Below, one piece after another: positions 12,555-25,800 of a stretch of DNA of 64,000 bases. The translations under genes were made by a program, and so were the position numbers. How positions within the stretch are numbered: the first letter of the stretch is position 1; each line of letters starts with the position of its first letter. This stretch comes from Aquilaria yunnanensis (taxonomy: Eukaryota; Streptophyta; Magnoliopsida; Malvales; Thymelaeaceae), in assembly GCA_039654915.1 (NCBI GenBank), contig CM077600.1, forward strand, positions 75,649,992 through 75,713,991, written 5' to 3'. The notes beneath the pieces were generated by a model. The model worked only from the letters and a program-made list of their open reading frames with translations. It made no database searches and was not told the origin of the DNA.

Positions 12555-13149
12555 ATAACCCCCCATCCTCATCCTCAGTAATAGGTGTTGGAAATAGTTT
12601 TATCTTCTCTATATTACTATCTCTCTAGAGTCAATAATTATATATGAGGAACTACTGAACTTAATTACTAACTACCCTTACTCTTCAATTTTTTATTGAG
12701 GTGTTCCTATAGAGGTACTCAAATTGGATTAGTGATTGATTTCTAGGTTTCATCATAAACATAATTGGTTACTCGTAATTATATAAATCAATAGTTTAAA
12801 TCACACTAGAAGGTGAGACATTTCATATTCTAATAGGAACATCTGTATCAGAAATAATGATATCTCCAATTATAGCTCTTATAGGATGTAAAATATCTTT
12901 TCTCACCATCCTCATAGTGTATGAGACAAACATATGCATTTCAATTATGGTCGTATTCTATGATAATGGTTTTACCTTATATGTCTATGTCATTTCGTCA
13001 AAAAACTATTTTATGGTATAAATACTTATAACCTCTCTCTCTATGCCTTGCAGTAATGATTTCTCTGGCATTACAGCATTTACCAAGGACAATGCTAGAC
13101 AAGCATAAGCAATTTTAAGACAAATGGTTGAAAAATTCTTTTGTGTCTA
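12555..13149. other. Upstream region of SGR6, nothing recognised
   Basis: About 600 bp of AT-rich single-copy-looking sequence between the LTR remnant and the putative SGR6 core promoter. It may hold upstream promoter elements, but I cannot identify any with confidence. Confidence 0.4.
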
Positions 13150-13260
13150 ATTTGGACTAGAATATAAACTTGAGTGGTTTCTTGATTGTTTTCCTTTCAT
13201 TTCCCTCTCGGCTTTAGCTGTCACTCACGACAGCTTTCTGATCACCGACGAGCGAATTCC
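13150..13260 (+). promoter_or_regulatory. SGR6: Putative SGR6 core promoter and 5' UTR
   Basis: A TATA-like TATAAACT lies at 13163-13170, about 90 bp before the ATG. It is followed by a pyrimidine-rich stretch (TTTTCCTTTCATTTCCCTCT, about 13187-13206) of the kind found near plant transcription starts, then a leader with no upstream ATG. The spacing suits a start site near 13195. No transcript data support it. Confidence 0.4.
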
Positions 13261-13869
13261 ATGGCTTCGACGACCTCCGGTGCCGAAGGCACCTCTATTC
13301 CTGCCCCAGGTTTTTTTCCCGATTCGCTTTGCTTCAATTTCGTCTCTAATTTCCATTTCTAATTCTTGGATTTTGAGATTTTCCTTGTTCACTTCCTTTG
13401 ATCGCCGCAGAGGCTGTTCAGGTCCTCGTTTCATCTCTTGCAGATGAGTCTCCCATGGTTAGAGAGGCATCAATGGCCTCTCTCAAAGAAATCTCAGCCT
13501 TGTATGCATCTTTCACGCCCTTGCTTTTTTCTTTTTTTTTTGTTCAAGCGGGCCAATGTGTTGCTGTGACTTGATCGGTTGCTCTGTTGACTTCGTGTTT
13601 TCAGGAATCCGCTGCTTGTTCTCGACTGTTGCTCTGTTGTTTCTAAAGGGGGTCGTAGGGTACTCTCTAATTGCCTTTCATTTTTGTCATTTGCTTCATG
13701 GGCAGTGACTGAATTCTTGAGATTTGTGAACCTGCAGCGGTTTGGCAACATTGCAGGAGTGTTTCAAGTAATGGCATTGGCAGTTCGAGCATTACCAACC
13801 GAGGACATTGATCCTATGTACATGGCAAAGCTTGCGAAGACTGCTACAGCAGAGATTATTTCCTCCAAG
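13261..13869 (+). CDS. SGR6: SGR6 exons 1-4 (residues 1-109)
   Basis: Exons 13261-13309, 13411-13501, 13605-13659 and 13738-13869. They give the N-terminus, starting [16 protein letters not shown], then [38 protein letters not shown] and [19 protein letters not shown]. This is the most recognisable N-terminal block of the family, with the first HEAT-like helices. The introns here are short (about 80-100 bp), the usual state of this gene in compact plant genomes. Exon 1 ends in phase 1, so the Glu codon is split across the first intron. Exon 2 ends in phase 2, so a Leu codon is split across the second. Confidence 0.96.
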
Positions 13870-16800
13870 GTTTCGCATTTTGTTAACCTTTTGTGCTTTT
13901 TAATTTATACATTGTCATTATAGCTTGGGATCCTGTTGTGATCCATTCTTGTGATCATGATGTTCATGTGTGCAATTCAGATTCCTTTGTGATGTACTAA
14001 CAATTTGAGGACGGAAGAAAGTGCATTATGTTTGAATGATTGATATTGCTAACGTGAAAGGGATTTGCTACACTTGAAGGATTTTTTGTTTCAAGTATTG
14101 GTGGCCTTTGACATTGAATTTTCAATATATGGTCCTTTTATATTAATATTGACTTGGGTATCATGGGGAAAAAGGTCCTTGTTCAATTGAAGCCACTTAA
14201 TGGAGTGGATGGTCTCAAGCAAGTGAATAAACTAGTCTTGACTCTTGACTTTGGTAACAAAGCTGATGATGGATATAAGGGGTTTTTGAATGTGATGACT
14301 GGAATGCACAAAAGCATTCATTTTTTTGGTTATGATCTAATGTCTGATGAGTGTATGATTGATTATGAAATATTCTTTAATATTCCAGACCTTATGCTTG
14401 TTTATTCCCTTGTTAATGGAATCTGTTTACTAGCCAAAGCTTTATTATTCTTTCCCTTTACTAATACTTTTATAGCCTTTCCTCTACTAAATGTTTAAAG
14501 TAGGAGATTATCAAATGGGTGTAGTAGATAGACTAGTTTGTTCACCTTAGAAGGATCATCTTTTGTTGAAGTTGGACTCCTTGAGGTCGAGTAAATATAC
14601 TTAGAATCTGATGTTTGCAGGGTTAATGTTAACTAGTGGTTAAGAGGATGATTCTTCTTGAAAATAGCTTATTTTTATTTTACGTCTTTTTTTCCTAAAA
14701 CCAATTTCATTTGAAAGCCAATATCATGTAGGAATAATAATCCATAAAAAATAAAAATTTTATATTCTTATTAAATTTTCATGAATTTTTCCTTTCTAAC
14801 GCCTAAAAGTACAATATTCATAAAAATTTAATAACATCAGAAAAATTTACTTCTAAATGGATTATTACATTATATAATATTGGCTTTCAAATGAAGTTGG
14901 TTCCCGGTAAAAAGAATGTAAAAATAAAAATAATCCATTTTAGAGTTGACTTATATTAAAACGAATTGGAAACATTTTTAAATGATTCTAAGTTGAGTTC
15001 TTTGAAAAATGATCATCTTCATTGGTAAAGCTGCAGTAATCAGAGGTCAGTTTAGGACTAAACAAGATGTGATATCATTTCCATAGTTAAAATTGACTAA
15101 TCCACAGGATAGATATTCTGCTAGGAAATTATAAAATTTTGTTAACAATAGCATCACACTAGCGGGCAGTTGTTAACAATGATCTGATCTTAGTCATCTT
15201 AGTGCTTCTTCTTCTTCTCTTCTTTCTTTTTTTTTTAAATGTAAACTCTAGTACTCTCTCTCTCTCTCTCTCTCTCTCTACGTGCGCACACACACACATA
15301 TCTGGTGGCACCATCATATCCAGTTGTTCAGATTGTTGATTTTACATGTGACACTATTTAGCTTTTCGCACACCTAATTTTCAGGAGCTAAATTCAGACT
15401 GGCAACGGGCTGCAGCAGCTCTGCTTGTCTCAATAGGGTTGCATCTGCCTGACCTTGTAAGCATTTTATCAGGAAGCAATATTTTAACAAAAGAACTTTA
15501 ATGCAAAAGCTGGTATTTAATTTTCTCTTTATTTGCTGGAAGCTGTAAGATTCAGGTCCTTGTTTTGATGCCTTTTACTAACATACAAGTGTGCATGCTT
15601 GTTTACTTGTGTGTGGGCATGCCTTTCACTACTCCATGCTCCCCGTTTTCTGTTTCTGCTCTATTCAACTTATCCTGAAATTTCTTATTCTTTGTTTCGT
15701 TGATGGTTTTATCTATCTTGGTGTGGCAGATGATGGAAGAAGTATTTATTCATTTGGCTGGTCCTAGTTCAGGTCTACCGGCGATGGTTCAAATTCTAGC
15801 AGACTTCGCTTCAGCTGATGGTTACTTATTTAGATTTTTGTTGCTCTTGTTTGTTTGTATTCAATCATCTTCTATTTGTATGGTTTTCTAAAATTATTTT
15901 TGGAACTTGTTCCCTTCCTATTTCAATCAAAGCTCTGCAGTTCACTCCGAGACTCAAAGGTGTGCTTTCACGAGTTCTACCTATTCTGGGAAATGTAAGA
16001 GAGGTGCACAGGCCAATATTTGCAAATGGTAATCTTTTTTGAGTTGTGTAATTTTTTTGAAATTAAGTTTAGGTGAATGAAATGGTGTTCTTTTTGCGGC
16101 CAATGTTAAAACATTTCTCTAACAGATAATATTGAGAATCACCATGAGCTTGAATCATTAGGACATCAGATCCTTAGCTGGATCTTCTCGGTTGAAGAAT
16201 CAGTATGTGTATATCTGGTGTTGTTATTTTTTTTTATTACACTCCTTCTATCCCATAATCTTTGCCTTTTTTGGAAAAATCATGGGTTTTGTGCCACATG
16301 GTTAACCTTTATGAAATAAAAAATAGGATAATTACAACAATAAGCATTCATGGGCTTACGTAATGGGCTTTCCCAATTCCGCACCTGAAATTGTTTAAGC
16401 TTTTCTGCCCTCTTATCTTGTTTCTTGTCACTTTTTTTTTTCTTTTTCTCAAAGTTATTTTGAATTTGGGCTCCCTTTGACATACTGTTGATCTTCTCTT
16501 TCTTTCATTTGATTATAACTTACATTCACATCAAAATTGTCTTATTTTTCAGTTGGATCTACTTTTATTGCATTCATCATCACTTTTTCATAATATTCTT
16601 CTGTCGTCTTTGCAGCTTTTAAATGTTGGTGTCACGCTGTTTGGCAATTTAGAATTGATTTCCCATCACATTCTGCTCTTGATGGGGCTGTCATGTGAGA
16701 TAAAGATATTGCCATTTTCTTCTTTGATGTCTTGTCTCATATCTTGGTCAAATTATGGGCAGTTCCTGAAGTTAAATGTCTTTTTATTGCAGGTCATATT

Positions 16801-19800
16801 TAAATTCTGCTTTTGAGCTTCTACTAAGGGTTTGGGCTGCTTCACGGGACCTTAAGGTTATTAGAACCACATTGTGTCTTAATTTACTTGTTTCTTTTCT
16901 TTTGGCCTCATTTATTGTTTTGTCTGGAATTAAGTTTAACATTTTGTTGGCAACTTAAACTGAACTAATTCATCTCTTGTCTTTTGGGGTATTATTATGT
17001 TGTTAAGGTTTGCGCTGGCTTCTGTTAGTGGTTGTTTTACATAATTGCAATATTTTTGTTTGGCTTTGTTTGACAACCTGTGTTAGTGATAGGATTTGAG
17101 GTTGGGAAATGCTATCTGGAATTAGCTGTTAGTGTGAGATGTTATTAGAGATGCATTAGAGATGCTATTTCCGCCACTCATACATCATCCCATACTCTAA
17201 TGCTAATCGTGGATGATATTACCAAATGGAGCATGTAATTGGATCTTGTTGCTACGTTTTTATCTTTCTTTCTTTCTTTCTCGTAAGTCAGGAGTTCATC
17301 TAATTTCCCTTTTTCTGCTTTTCCTACAATTGTTAAGAAAAGGAAAGGACTTCAGTTTTCAAATCTAGACCAGGTCAAATAGAGGATAATAGATGAGATC
17401 TTTATGGCTGTGGAGTCGCACAAGAAAGGCCGGCTTGTTGGAAGCCTCTTCATGCTGCCTCGGCAGCGCTCTTTTCACCTTTTCTTTGTTTGGGAGGGTA
17501 GTGCTAGTGGCATTTTTACTTGGTCAAATTTTTGTGGAGATGAATCTCTATAAACGAAATGAAACTATTGTTATCTGAGGCTTGGGGGTGGTTATGTTAA
17601 GGGTACTCCTTTGTCTAGTTTTGCAGTTGTTGGGATTCTAAGTAATTGCTTTAACTATTACACTTGTTTTATGAGGATTTTGAGTCCTCTCATATATCCA
17701 ATTTTCTTTGTTGGGTAATTGTTTTCTTGTCCTAAACTGAAAATAACAAGAATAAAAATATGTTTGAAATAATATGGGACCTATTTGCAGATCTGTGGTG
17801 ATAGTTGGCAGTCTTGATTTCTTAGGCTTGGCTTCTGATTATGTCATCATTGAACTGTTAAACACAATTATACACTTGATTGAATATGCATGAGTTCTAA
17901 AATAATAAGTAATTTGGTTGTTCTGTATATGGTATTTTATAATACACTGAGAGCAGATGATATAAATCCATTAGGTTTGAATCCTATAGCAAGCATTTGG
18001 TGGAAAGGGAGATGAGAAAAGCTTAACTTGGGCCTGAAATGCTTATATATGAGGCTACTTATACTTTTACATCCCTTCATTCGACATGTTATGTTGTTGC
18101 ATGTTTGTGTCCTTCATCTCAAACTTTTAATGTGAATATGTTAAATTCCTTCTTTGCAACAGGTGCGGCTGGCATCTATTGAAGCGTTAGGTCAAATGGT
18201 TGGTCTTATCACCCGGACACAACTAAAGGCAGCTTTACCAAGGCTTGTTTCTACAATACTGGAATTGTAAGATGACATAAGGCTTTTCAAAATTTAGCTT
18301 ACTTAGAGCCGATAATTTTGTATAAACCCATTTACTTCTATTGTCTTTTTGGTTTTTTATTCCTATTTGTTCATTAGGTATAAAAGAGATCAAGATACCG
18401 CTCTTGTCACAACCTGCAGTCTCCATAATCTCTTGAATGCCTCATTACTGTCAGAAACTGGACCTCCTTTGCTTGATTTTGAGGTATTTCACCATGAGTT
18501 TTCTAACCTTTATCTTTAATACTGTTCTCAAGGACTGTTTACAATAAAAAATTTGTTCATTGGTTATTGATAGAATTATGTAGATTACACATTAGATCCC
18601 CTGGTAATATGATGAATGTTATTGATAGGTTCTAGTGTATAAAACTAGTTGGCCCCACCAGCAGTTTATGCTGACTAACATTATCAAAAGTCTCAGTCAC
18701 ATGTGAAGAAGCCAGTTTCACCTCAAACTTATCATTCGTAACACAGCTGCAATCACCACCATTAAAAATCAACTCCTTAAAATTTTTTCAAACTATTAAA
18801 ATATGCTTCCAAACAAGAGAACAATCAGCAATAGGTTTACAAGACCAAATATTTTGACCTTTAAAGTAAGCACGTGCCCACCTAACCCATAAGCTCTCTT
18901 TGTCATTGAAAAGCCTTCACAGCTTTTCGTGAGCCATATCTACATTCCAAACTTGCAGATTAAACACACCAATGCCACCTTGGTTCTTTGGGGCACACAC
19001 CTCACTCCAAGCCACAGGGTATTTCCAAACAGAGATTGATTCTGCCCGCTAAAAAGCTCGACAACCCTCTTCTATATGCTCCAATATAGTTTTAGGAAGA
19101 TTGACGGTCATTATTAGGCCCATCTGATAAACATGTTTCTATTTTCTGAAAAAGTCAAAGTACTATTTGTTGCCCAAAGAACCTGAATCTGTAGGCACAT
19201 GCAAAAGTAAAATAGTGAAAGTCATGTTCTTGGCTGCAGTAGCTTGTCCAGGACTTGATCTATCCACAATGCAAAAATTTTCTGGTTAGATTGGTGCTTC
19301 AGTATTTTTATGTTTAGCATGTCATGGGAGCTATTAAAACAGAGTTGTTGGAGGCTTGGAGCTTTCAAAATAAAGAAACTACTTTTTGTTACAGATTATT
19401 CTCATTTAAATTAATGTCTTCCTGACAATTTCAGTAGAAATGGCTAAATTCTTTTTTCATCAGTGGGGTATAAATCCAAGAAGATAGTTTGGAATCTCTT
19501 TTAGATTCTGTTGATCTTGAATTCCATGAGGCTGCTAATACTTGTTTAAGATTCTATAGGTTTTTCACTTTGCTAATAGTCTTGCTTGGTGTATATTAGA
19601 GCTGTAAAATCTTTTGAACTACATGAGGACCCTTTAGTGCTGATGATATTTCTATTGTTGAGAAATCATTTTGATAGCCAAAGTCTATCGCCTCTATCTG
19701 GCCGAACTCTCTGCCACAAGAATGGCCAGAAGAAAACTGGCGCTACCCGAGAAAAGGTGGGATCATACACCTCGGGAGATAGCCGAAGAGCTCCGAGCCC

Positions 19801-22800
19801 GGCACGCTAGGAAACCTGAGGATACTACTAGCCCCCCAAGGTTGTCAATAGATCGCCTTTGGGAAAGAGGCACCAGCTATTGTGGGCCGAACATGATCTT
19901 TCCGAAGGTGGAACTCCCTGAAGTTGGGAACCCCCGAACTGAGGGTATGTCTCCCGAAGAGGCACCGTCCGTACCAGAGGACGACCTCGCCCAGGGACCT
20001 CGGGAGTACGGCAGGAGCATTTAAGGAAGCCTCTGACATGTCGCCCACAGACATCACAAGTCGCCTCAAACGGCGCCCTGACACGCCGACGCCATCAAAG
20101 TCACATCATGGCCCGTCTCGGCTCAAGGCTCAAGGGGCCTGCCACCGGCTACTTGCCCCCTACGCCCAGAAATTCAGGAACATCTGACCGTACACGTGTC
20201 AAGATCTGAATGGGCTAGGCACTCCTATAAATACCAGGGAATACACCCTGGCAGGAGGCGGGCAAAGATCCTGACTCCCCACTCTGAGAAAGTACTACCA
20301 GGTGAGTTCACTGAACCCCTCAGTGCTATTTCCTCTGCCTTCTCTCAGCACCACTGACTTGGGCGTCGGAGGCTCCTCCCCGGAAAAACACCCCGGGGAC
20401 CTCCTAACCCACTTTTTCTGAGCATCTCAGGTATTCTGCCTCAGGCGAAACGGCCACCAGGCGTTCTTCCTCTCCGGGAGTCCCTCCATCAGTCACCATG
20501 ACTACCAACGATGAAGCCCCCGGGCATCATTTGGCGCCGTCTGTGGGAACCCGCTCTGAGATTGCCGTCGTTGAAACTCGGCGTTCTAAGGACAAGGGAC
20601 TCCCGAGGTCTCCGTCCGCGCCTGAGACACAACCGGCTGCTGAGCAAACACTCCCAGGGACTTCTGCGTCTGAGGAAGACCGTCCTCTAGTAGTCACTAT
20701 GAGCTTTATGAGGGAGTTTCAGCGTTCGGTCGTGGCCGAAATGACACAGCAGATCGACCGAAGATGGTCACAGCAGACATAGGCCCAAAGACCTCCCTCA
20801 CCTGCACGCCCTCGGGAGAAGAGTCAGAGGTCGACTCATCACAGTTCGGGAAGCATAGACCCGCGCGAAGAGTCGTCTACGGAGAATATACCCCTCGGGA
20901 AACGGCCTGTGGGACAAACTGGGTCCAAGCGACCGAAAGTCTCACAGCGAAGGAGTTCGTCGCCTGAGGCGAGGTCCCTGTCCCCTCAACGCCAAACTCG
21001 CTCCCCGAAGAGGCGCCGACGATCTCCCTTCCCAGAGGAAGAGCCTAATGCCACAGTTCTCATGGAAAGAATACTAGCGCGGCTAGACAGGGTGGAAAAG
21101 CAGGTAGCTCGCAAACCCGTCTGGGACAGGCTCACGGGAGCCTTCTGCGAAGATGGGTCCCCGTTCACCCGGACCGTGGCCGAGGCAACCATGCCAGGCG
21201 ACTTCAGGGTACCTCGGCTGGAGATTTATGATGGCCGCACTGATCCCCAGGCCCATCTGACCAAGTACAGACGCAGCATGATAATGCATGGTGCTGATGA
21301 CGCTACCATGTGTAAATGCTTCGAGGTCACCCTCACGGGACCAGCAACTGCGTGGTACAACTCATTGCCCCCAGGAGCCATCACTAAGTTCCAGGAGTTG
21401 TCCACGGCCTTCGCGCAACAATTTATTGGAAGCCGGCCAACGGCGAAGATGCCTGTTCAGATGTTCGACATAGAGCAGAGAAACGTAGAAACGATCCGAG
21501 ACTATGTCGAAAGATTCAACAGGGAAGCTCTAAGTGTCCCGGACTTCCGGCCCGAAATACGCATCCTCGCCATGACACGGGGCCTTCGGCGAGACTCACA
21601 GCTGTTTTATGAGTTCTCAAAGGACCCCGGACACCCTCGGAGAATTTTACCGAAGGGCCGAACAGCACATGACTGCCGAGGAGCTGAGAATGGCTGGGCC
21701 GAAGTCCGGTCACAACCGCGCCGAAGGGTCCAACCAGCAAGCCCGGCATTCAACCGAACAGGCGAGCCGACCTCGGAGGATGCGGGGAAGCAAACTTCAA
21801 AGCTTCACACCTCTGAGCACTACACGGACAAACATCATTATTTGCAAAAAGAGTATCTCCATGAAATCTAAGAGTTCTATGTCTGTATAAAAGAGTGTTT
21901 CACCAACCCAAATTCTAAGAGAACGTTTCTTTCTTTCCCGTACAGGTCTTTTGTCTTTTGTTCTTTGATAATTTGTCCCCGTGCCATTTCCTGAGTTATC
22001 TTCTCTCTTGATGGATATTTTCGACAGTATTGGCTTTTACTATCATACTATTAACACTGCTACCCGTTGTTTGTGTTAATAATGAATCAATGGTTAAATT
22101 CACTGTATTTTGCAGGACCTGACTGTTTTGCTGTCAACACTTCTCCCTGTTGTCTGCATCAGTAATGACAGCAAAGAGCATTCAGATTTTTCTGTGGGAT
22201 TGAAGGTAAATAGAAATGGCCATCTTGGGTAGATGATGCTCATTACTTGCAGAAGAGTAAATAAGTGAGTTCATATTTATTTTCTTAAAGCATTCGGATT
22301 TCATTTATTTTCCTATTTTATTTTATTTTATTTGTTTCAGACGTACAATGAAGTTCAGCGTTGCTTCCTGACTGTTGGGTCTGTCTACCCGGAGGATTTA
22401 TTTATTTTTCTCTTAAATGTGAGTGTCCTTTTCACTGATTATTATTATTATTATTATTATTATTGTTATTATTATGCATTCATTGCCGGGTAGTTGCTAG
22501 AAAGTGTTGGATATTCAAACTTGCTGTCTATAAATGTAATGCCTTTGTACCTTTGGTGCAGAGCTGCAACTTCTTTGTGCTTTTGTGAGTACTTTTTAGT
22601 GCTTCCTGAAAATACAGCATTTTATTGATATAATAGTGATCCAATACTCGTTTGTTTTGATCAAACTTCCCAACCAGAAATGCAAGCTAAAGGAAGAGCC
22701 ACTAACTTTTGGTGCACTCTGTGTTCTGAAGCATTTGTTGCCCAGGTTCTTGACTTTTGCATTTCTAGTCAATATCTTTGGTCACCATTTAAAATCCTAA

Positions 22801-25800
22801 CTTTCCTTTTTGCCTGAAGGTCTTCTGAGGCATGGCACAACAAAAGGCCTTTACTAGTAGATACTACGAAGTCCTTGCTGGATGAACAAAGTCTAAGCAT
22901 CCGAAAGGCTCTCTCTGAGGTACTGTTACACTGATTCCTTCATTTTATTTAGGATTAATGAATGCTTTCTTCTGCTTAACGTTTGACCTCTACTTGTCTT
23001 CAGTTGATTCTTGTTATGGCTTCACACTGCTACTTAGTTGGGCCATCAGCAGAGTTGTTTGTGGAATATCTTGTGCGTCACTGTGCTCTACAAGAATCAT
23101 ATAGAAATGATGTCAGCAACTCCAGAGTATGCCTAGATTCCCTCAAACACAATGATCTTTGTGTCTCTTGCCCCCTCCCAGCAGCCCCCTTTCTATATTT
23201 GCTCTATAACTGGAGCAGTAACATCAACACTAACATACGGATACATATACCTCTTACAATTACATGTATTACTCATGTCAACTGATGCACACACAAAATA
23301 AATCTGCTGTGTGCGCATCAACCTTATGGACTCTTCTACACACAAAACATCATATCATATGGGTGGTTGTATGTGATTTCAAATAAATGTGTTTCATTGA
23401 TAACTAAGAGTAACAAGTGAGTTATAGTATTATCTTTTGGAAAATAACTTATTATATTCATTATGATGTTATGATTGTTTTGTCAGATGAAAGCTGGTTC
23501 AGTTAGTCAAATACAGCTGAGAGCGGTATGTGAGAAAGGCCTTCTTTTGCTGACTATCACGATTCCTGAGATGGAGGTACTGTTGGTCTCGTCTTAAATT
23601 GTAGTCTTAAATTTTGCTGTCTGCACGAGTGACTGGTTATGTCTTTGTTGTTGTCTTCTTGTTTTTTGATTAAAATTGCTCTTCTTTTCTGACAGCATAT
23701 CCTGTGGCCTTTTCTGTTGAAGACTGTTATTCCACAAGCTTATACTGGTGGAGTGGCCACGGTAGGATGCCTCAGTAGTCCCTATACTGGCCCCAACTTC
23801 CACCCATCCCCTCTCTTGCACTGAAAAATAATACTCACTTTTGTTTACACTCTTGAGACCTGTTTCTATTGTGTATACTTTTTCGTTTGTTTTTTTTTTA
23901 AATATCTTTGGATTGAAAGAGGGAAGGAAATGGAAGAGAAGCATGTGAAGATATTGTAAAGGGAGGGGAGGGGAAGTAAGTTTCCTTCTCTTCCCTGCAA
24001 CTCTCCCCCAATTTTGGTGAATTAAAAAAATAGTAGTATTTTAAAGGGAACAGCAGGGAGAAAAGAGTTACCTTTGGTTCCCTTGTCCTTGTTTACACTT
24101 CAAAACAAACACCAAGGGGAATTTCATTCTTCTTCCCCTTACTTTTCCTTCTAAACAAAGGAGGGGAACGTAGAAGTTATCTAAATGTAGAGCTACTCTA
24201 CTGTAAGAGATATTGTAGCTGAATTTTGTGTTGGAAATGCTCAAAGTTTACTAGAGTTACATTCTCTAAAACCTTTATAACACTGTACAGGTCTGTAGAT
24301 GCATCTCAGAACTATGCAGACACAGAGCTTCATATAATGATGATATTCTCAGCGAGTGCAAAGCTCGTGCAGATATTCCAAGTCCTGAGGTGATCTATGG
24401 TCATGTGTCTGATGTGCTTTGGGTTTCATTTACTCAATATTGTTTGCATTTTATTGATATTAGGACTTTGATCGTTCTTATTCACCCAACTGCTACAGGA
24501 GCTGTTTGCCCGTTTCATCGTTATGTTGCATGACCCCTTGGCAAGGGAGCAGCTGGCAACTCACATTTTGACAGTAAGCAACTCTTTAGTGCTTGAACAG
24601 CTTTTCTAGGTTTTACTAATTATTGGTACTTTGTACTATTCAAAGGTGGAAAAACTTGCAGTAGGGTACTTGATGTCCGATCCCTTACAGCCTGATGGTT
24701 AGACGCGACCCACTCCGAGTGGGTGTAAATCCGTGAGGCCTAGGGTTCGAGTTCTCGTGCTCACCTGATGCGCTAAAGCGGACAATACTACCACGGCTGG
24801 GCCTCCGGGAGTCCACGTGGTCGCCTCCTATCGGCTGAGCGGGACGGCATCAGTACTATTTTGGCCACTGATGCTAGTTGTATGCTCTATTTAATAGGAA
24901 CAAGGATATAAGGGTTTGATCTTTTGATTAAGTTTTCAATATATGTTAGTAGTTAGTGTTTTGGTGAAATTTTTTACGGAGACTCTAAAATATAAGAGCA
25001 GTAAAATGAAAGGAAATAGTAAGCATGTAAAGTTTGGTGCTTGGATAATATTAATTGCAGAAAAGGGTAAGGTGCTTTCTGATAATACTATTATCTCCTT
25101 AAACATTTAATAATTGACACCCTTTACCCCTCTTATGAACAGCCACTCTTTACCCCTCTTATGAACAGCCAACTAAGGATGCTCTACCTTCAGGTTTTTT
25201 GCATATGCTGTTCTAATTGCAAGGACACTTTCTTCAATTTCATATTACAGTGGTCGAATTTTATCCATGATATCCATCTTCTCCAAAACTCTGTTAAGTG
25301 GTGCCATCCACATGGTTAAGGCAATGGCATTGGCCGGAGTTTCATATTGTGGTGGGGTCGTTTAACTCATTTTTAATTGGTTTAGGTTGGATGCATGAAC
25401 ATGGTATAGGGCTCAAGGTCGTTATCATCCCATCTGTTTATTGTGCGCTCTGTTTACATAGTTTATGCAGCAAGAGTGCTTTCAGTTGTTTCACCTGTTT
25501 GCATGGTAGGGGATGTGTAAAGTGCCAATTATCTTTCTACGCTTTTTGATGCTTTATGTATGCTTCTTCACATATTGCCCTTTGATTTGGCGGATGCTCT
25601 AACATGTTATCAAAGTGATGCAACCTTGGAAGTGTGAGAAATTAACTAACAACACGTTAGGGTTTGGGATAAATGGCTTAAGCACTGCAGAAGAGAAAAA
25701 CCTAGAATTTTGTTGCTGAAAAAATCTCCCCTGTTGCTGTTCGCATGAAGCCTTTATATAGAGCCTTGATTGACAGTCATAATCAGCTAATTAGGCACTA

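Noticed and set aside
14154..14498. 114-codon open stretch in SGR6 intron 4
   Set aside because: No splice join would keep the SGR6 frame and no domain is recognisable. It is probably chance, or the faint relic of an old element.
17393..17578. 61-codon open stretch, considered as a LINE tail
   Set aside because: No diagnostic motif could be read, so I do not claim it as an element.
22990..23285. 100-codon open stretch starting before exon 16
   Set aside because: It contains SGR6 exon 16 (23004-23126) in frame and runs on into the intron; the start is not real.
24690..24765. Possible tRNA gene
   Set aside because: It has A- and B-box-like motifs but no acceptor-stem pairing and no normal anticodon arm; better explained as SINE-like.
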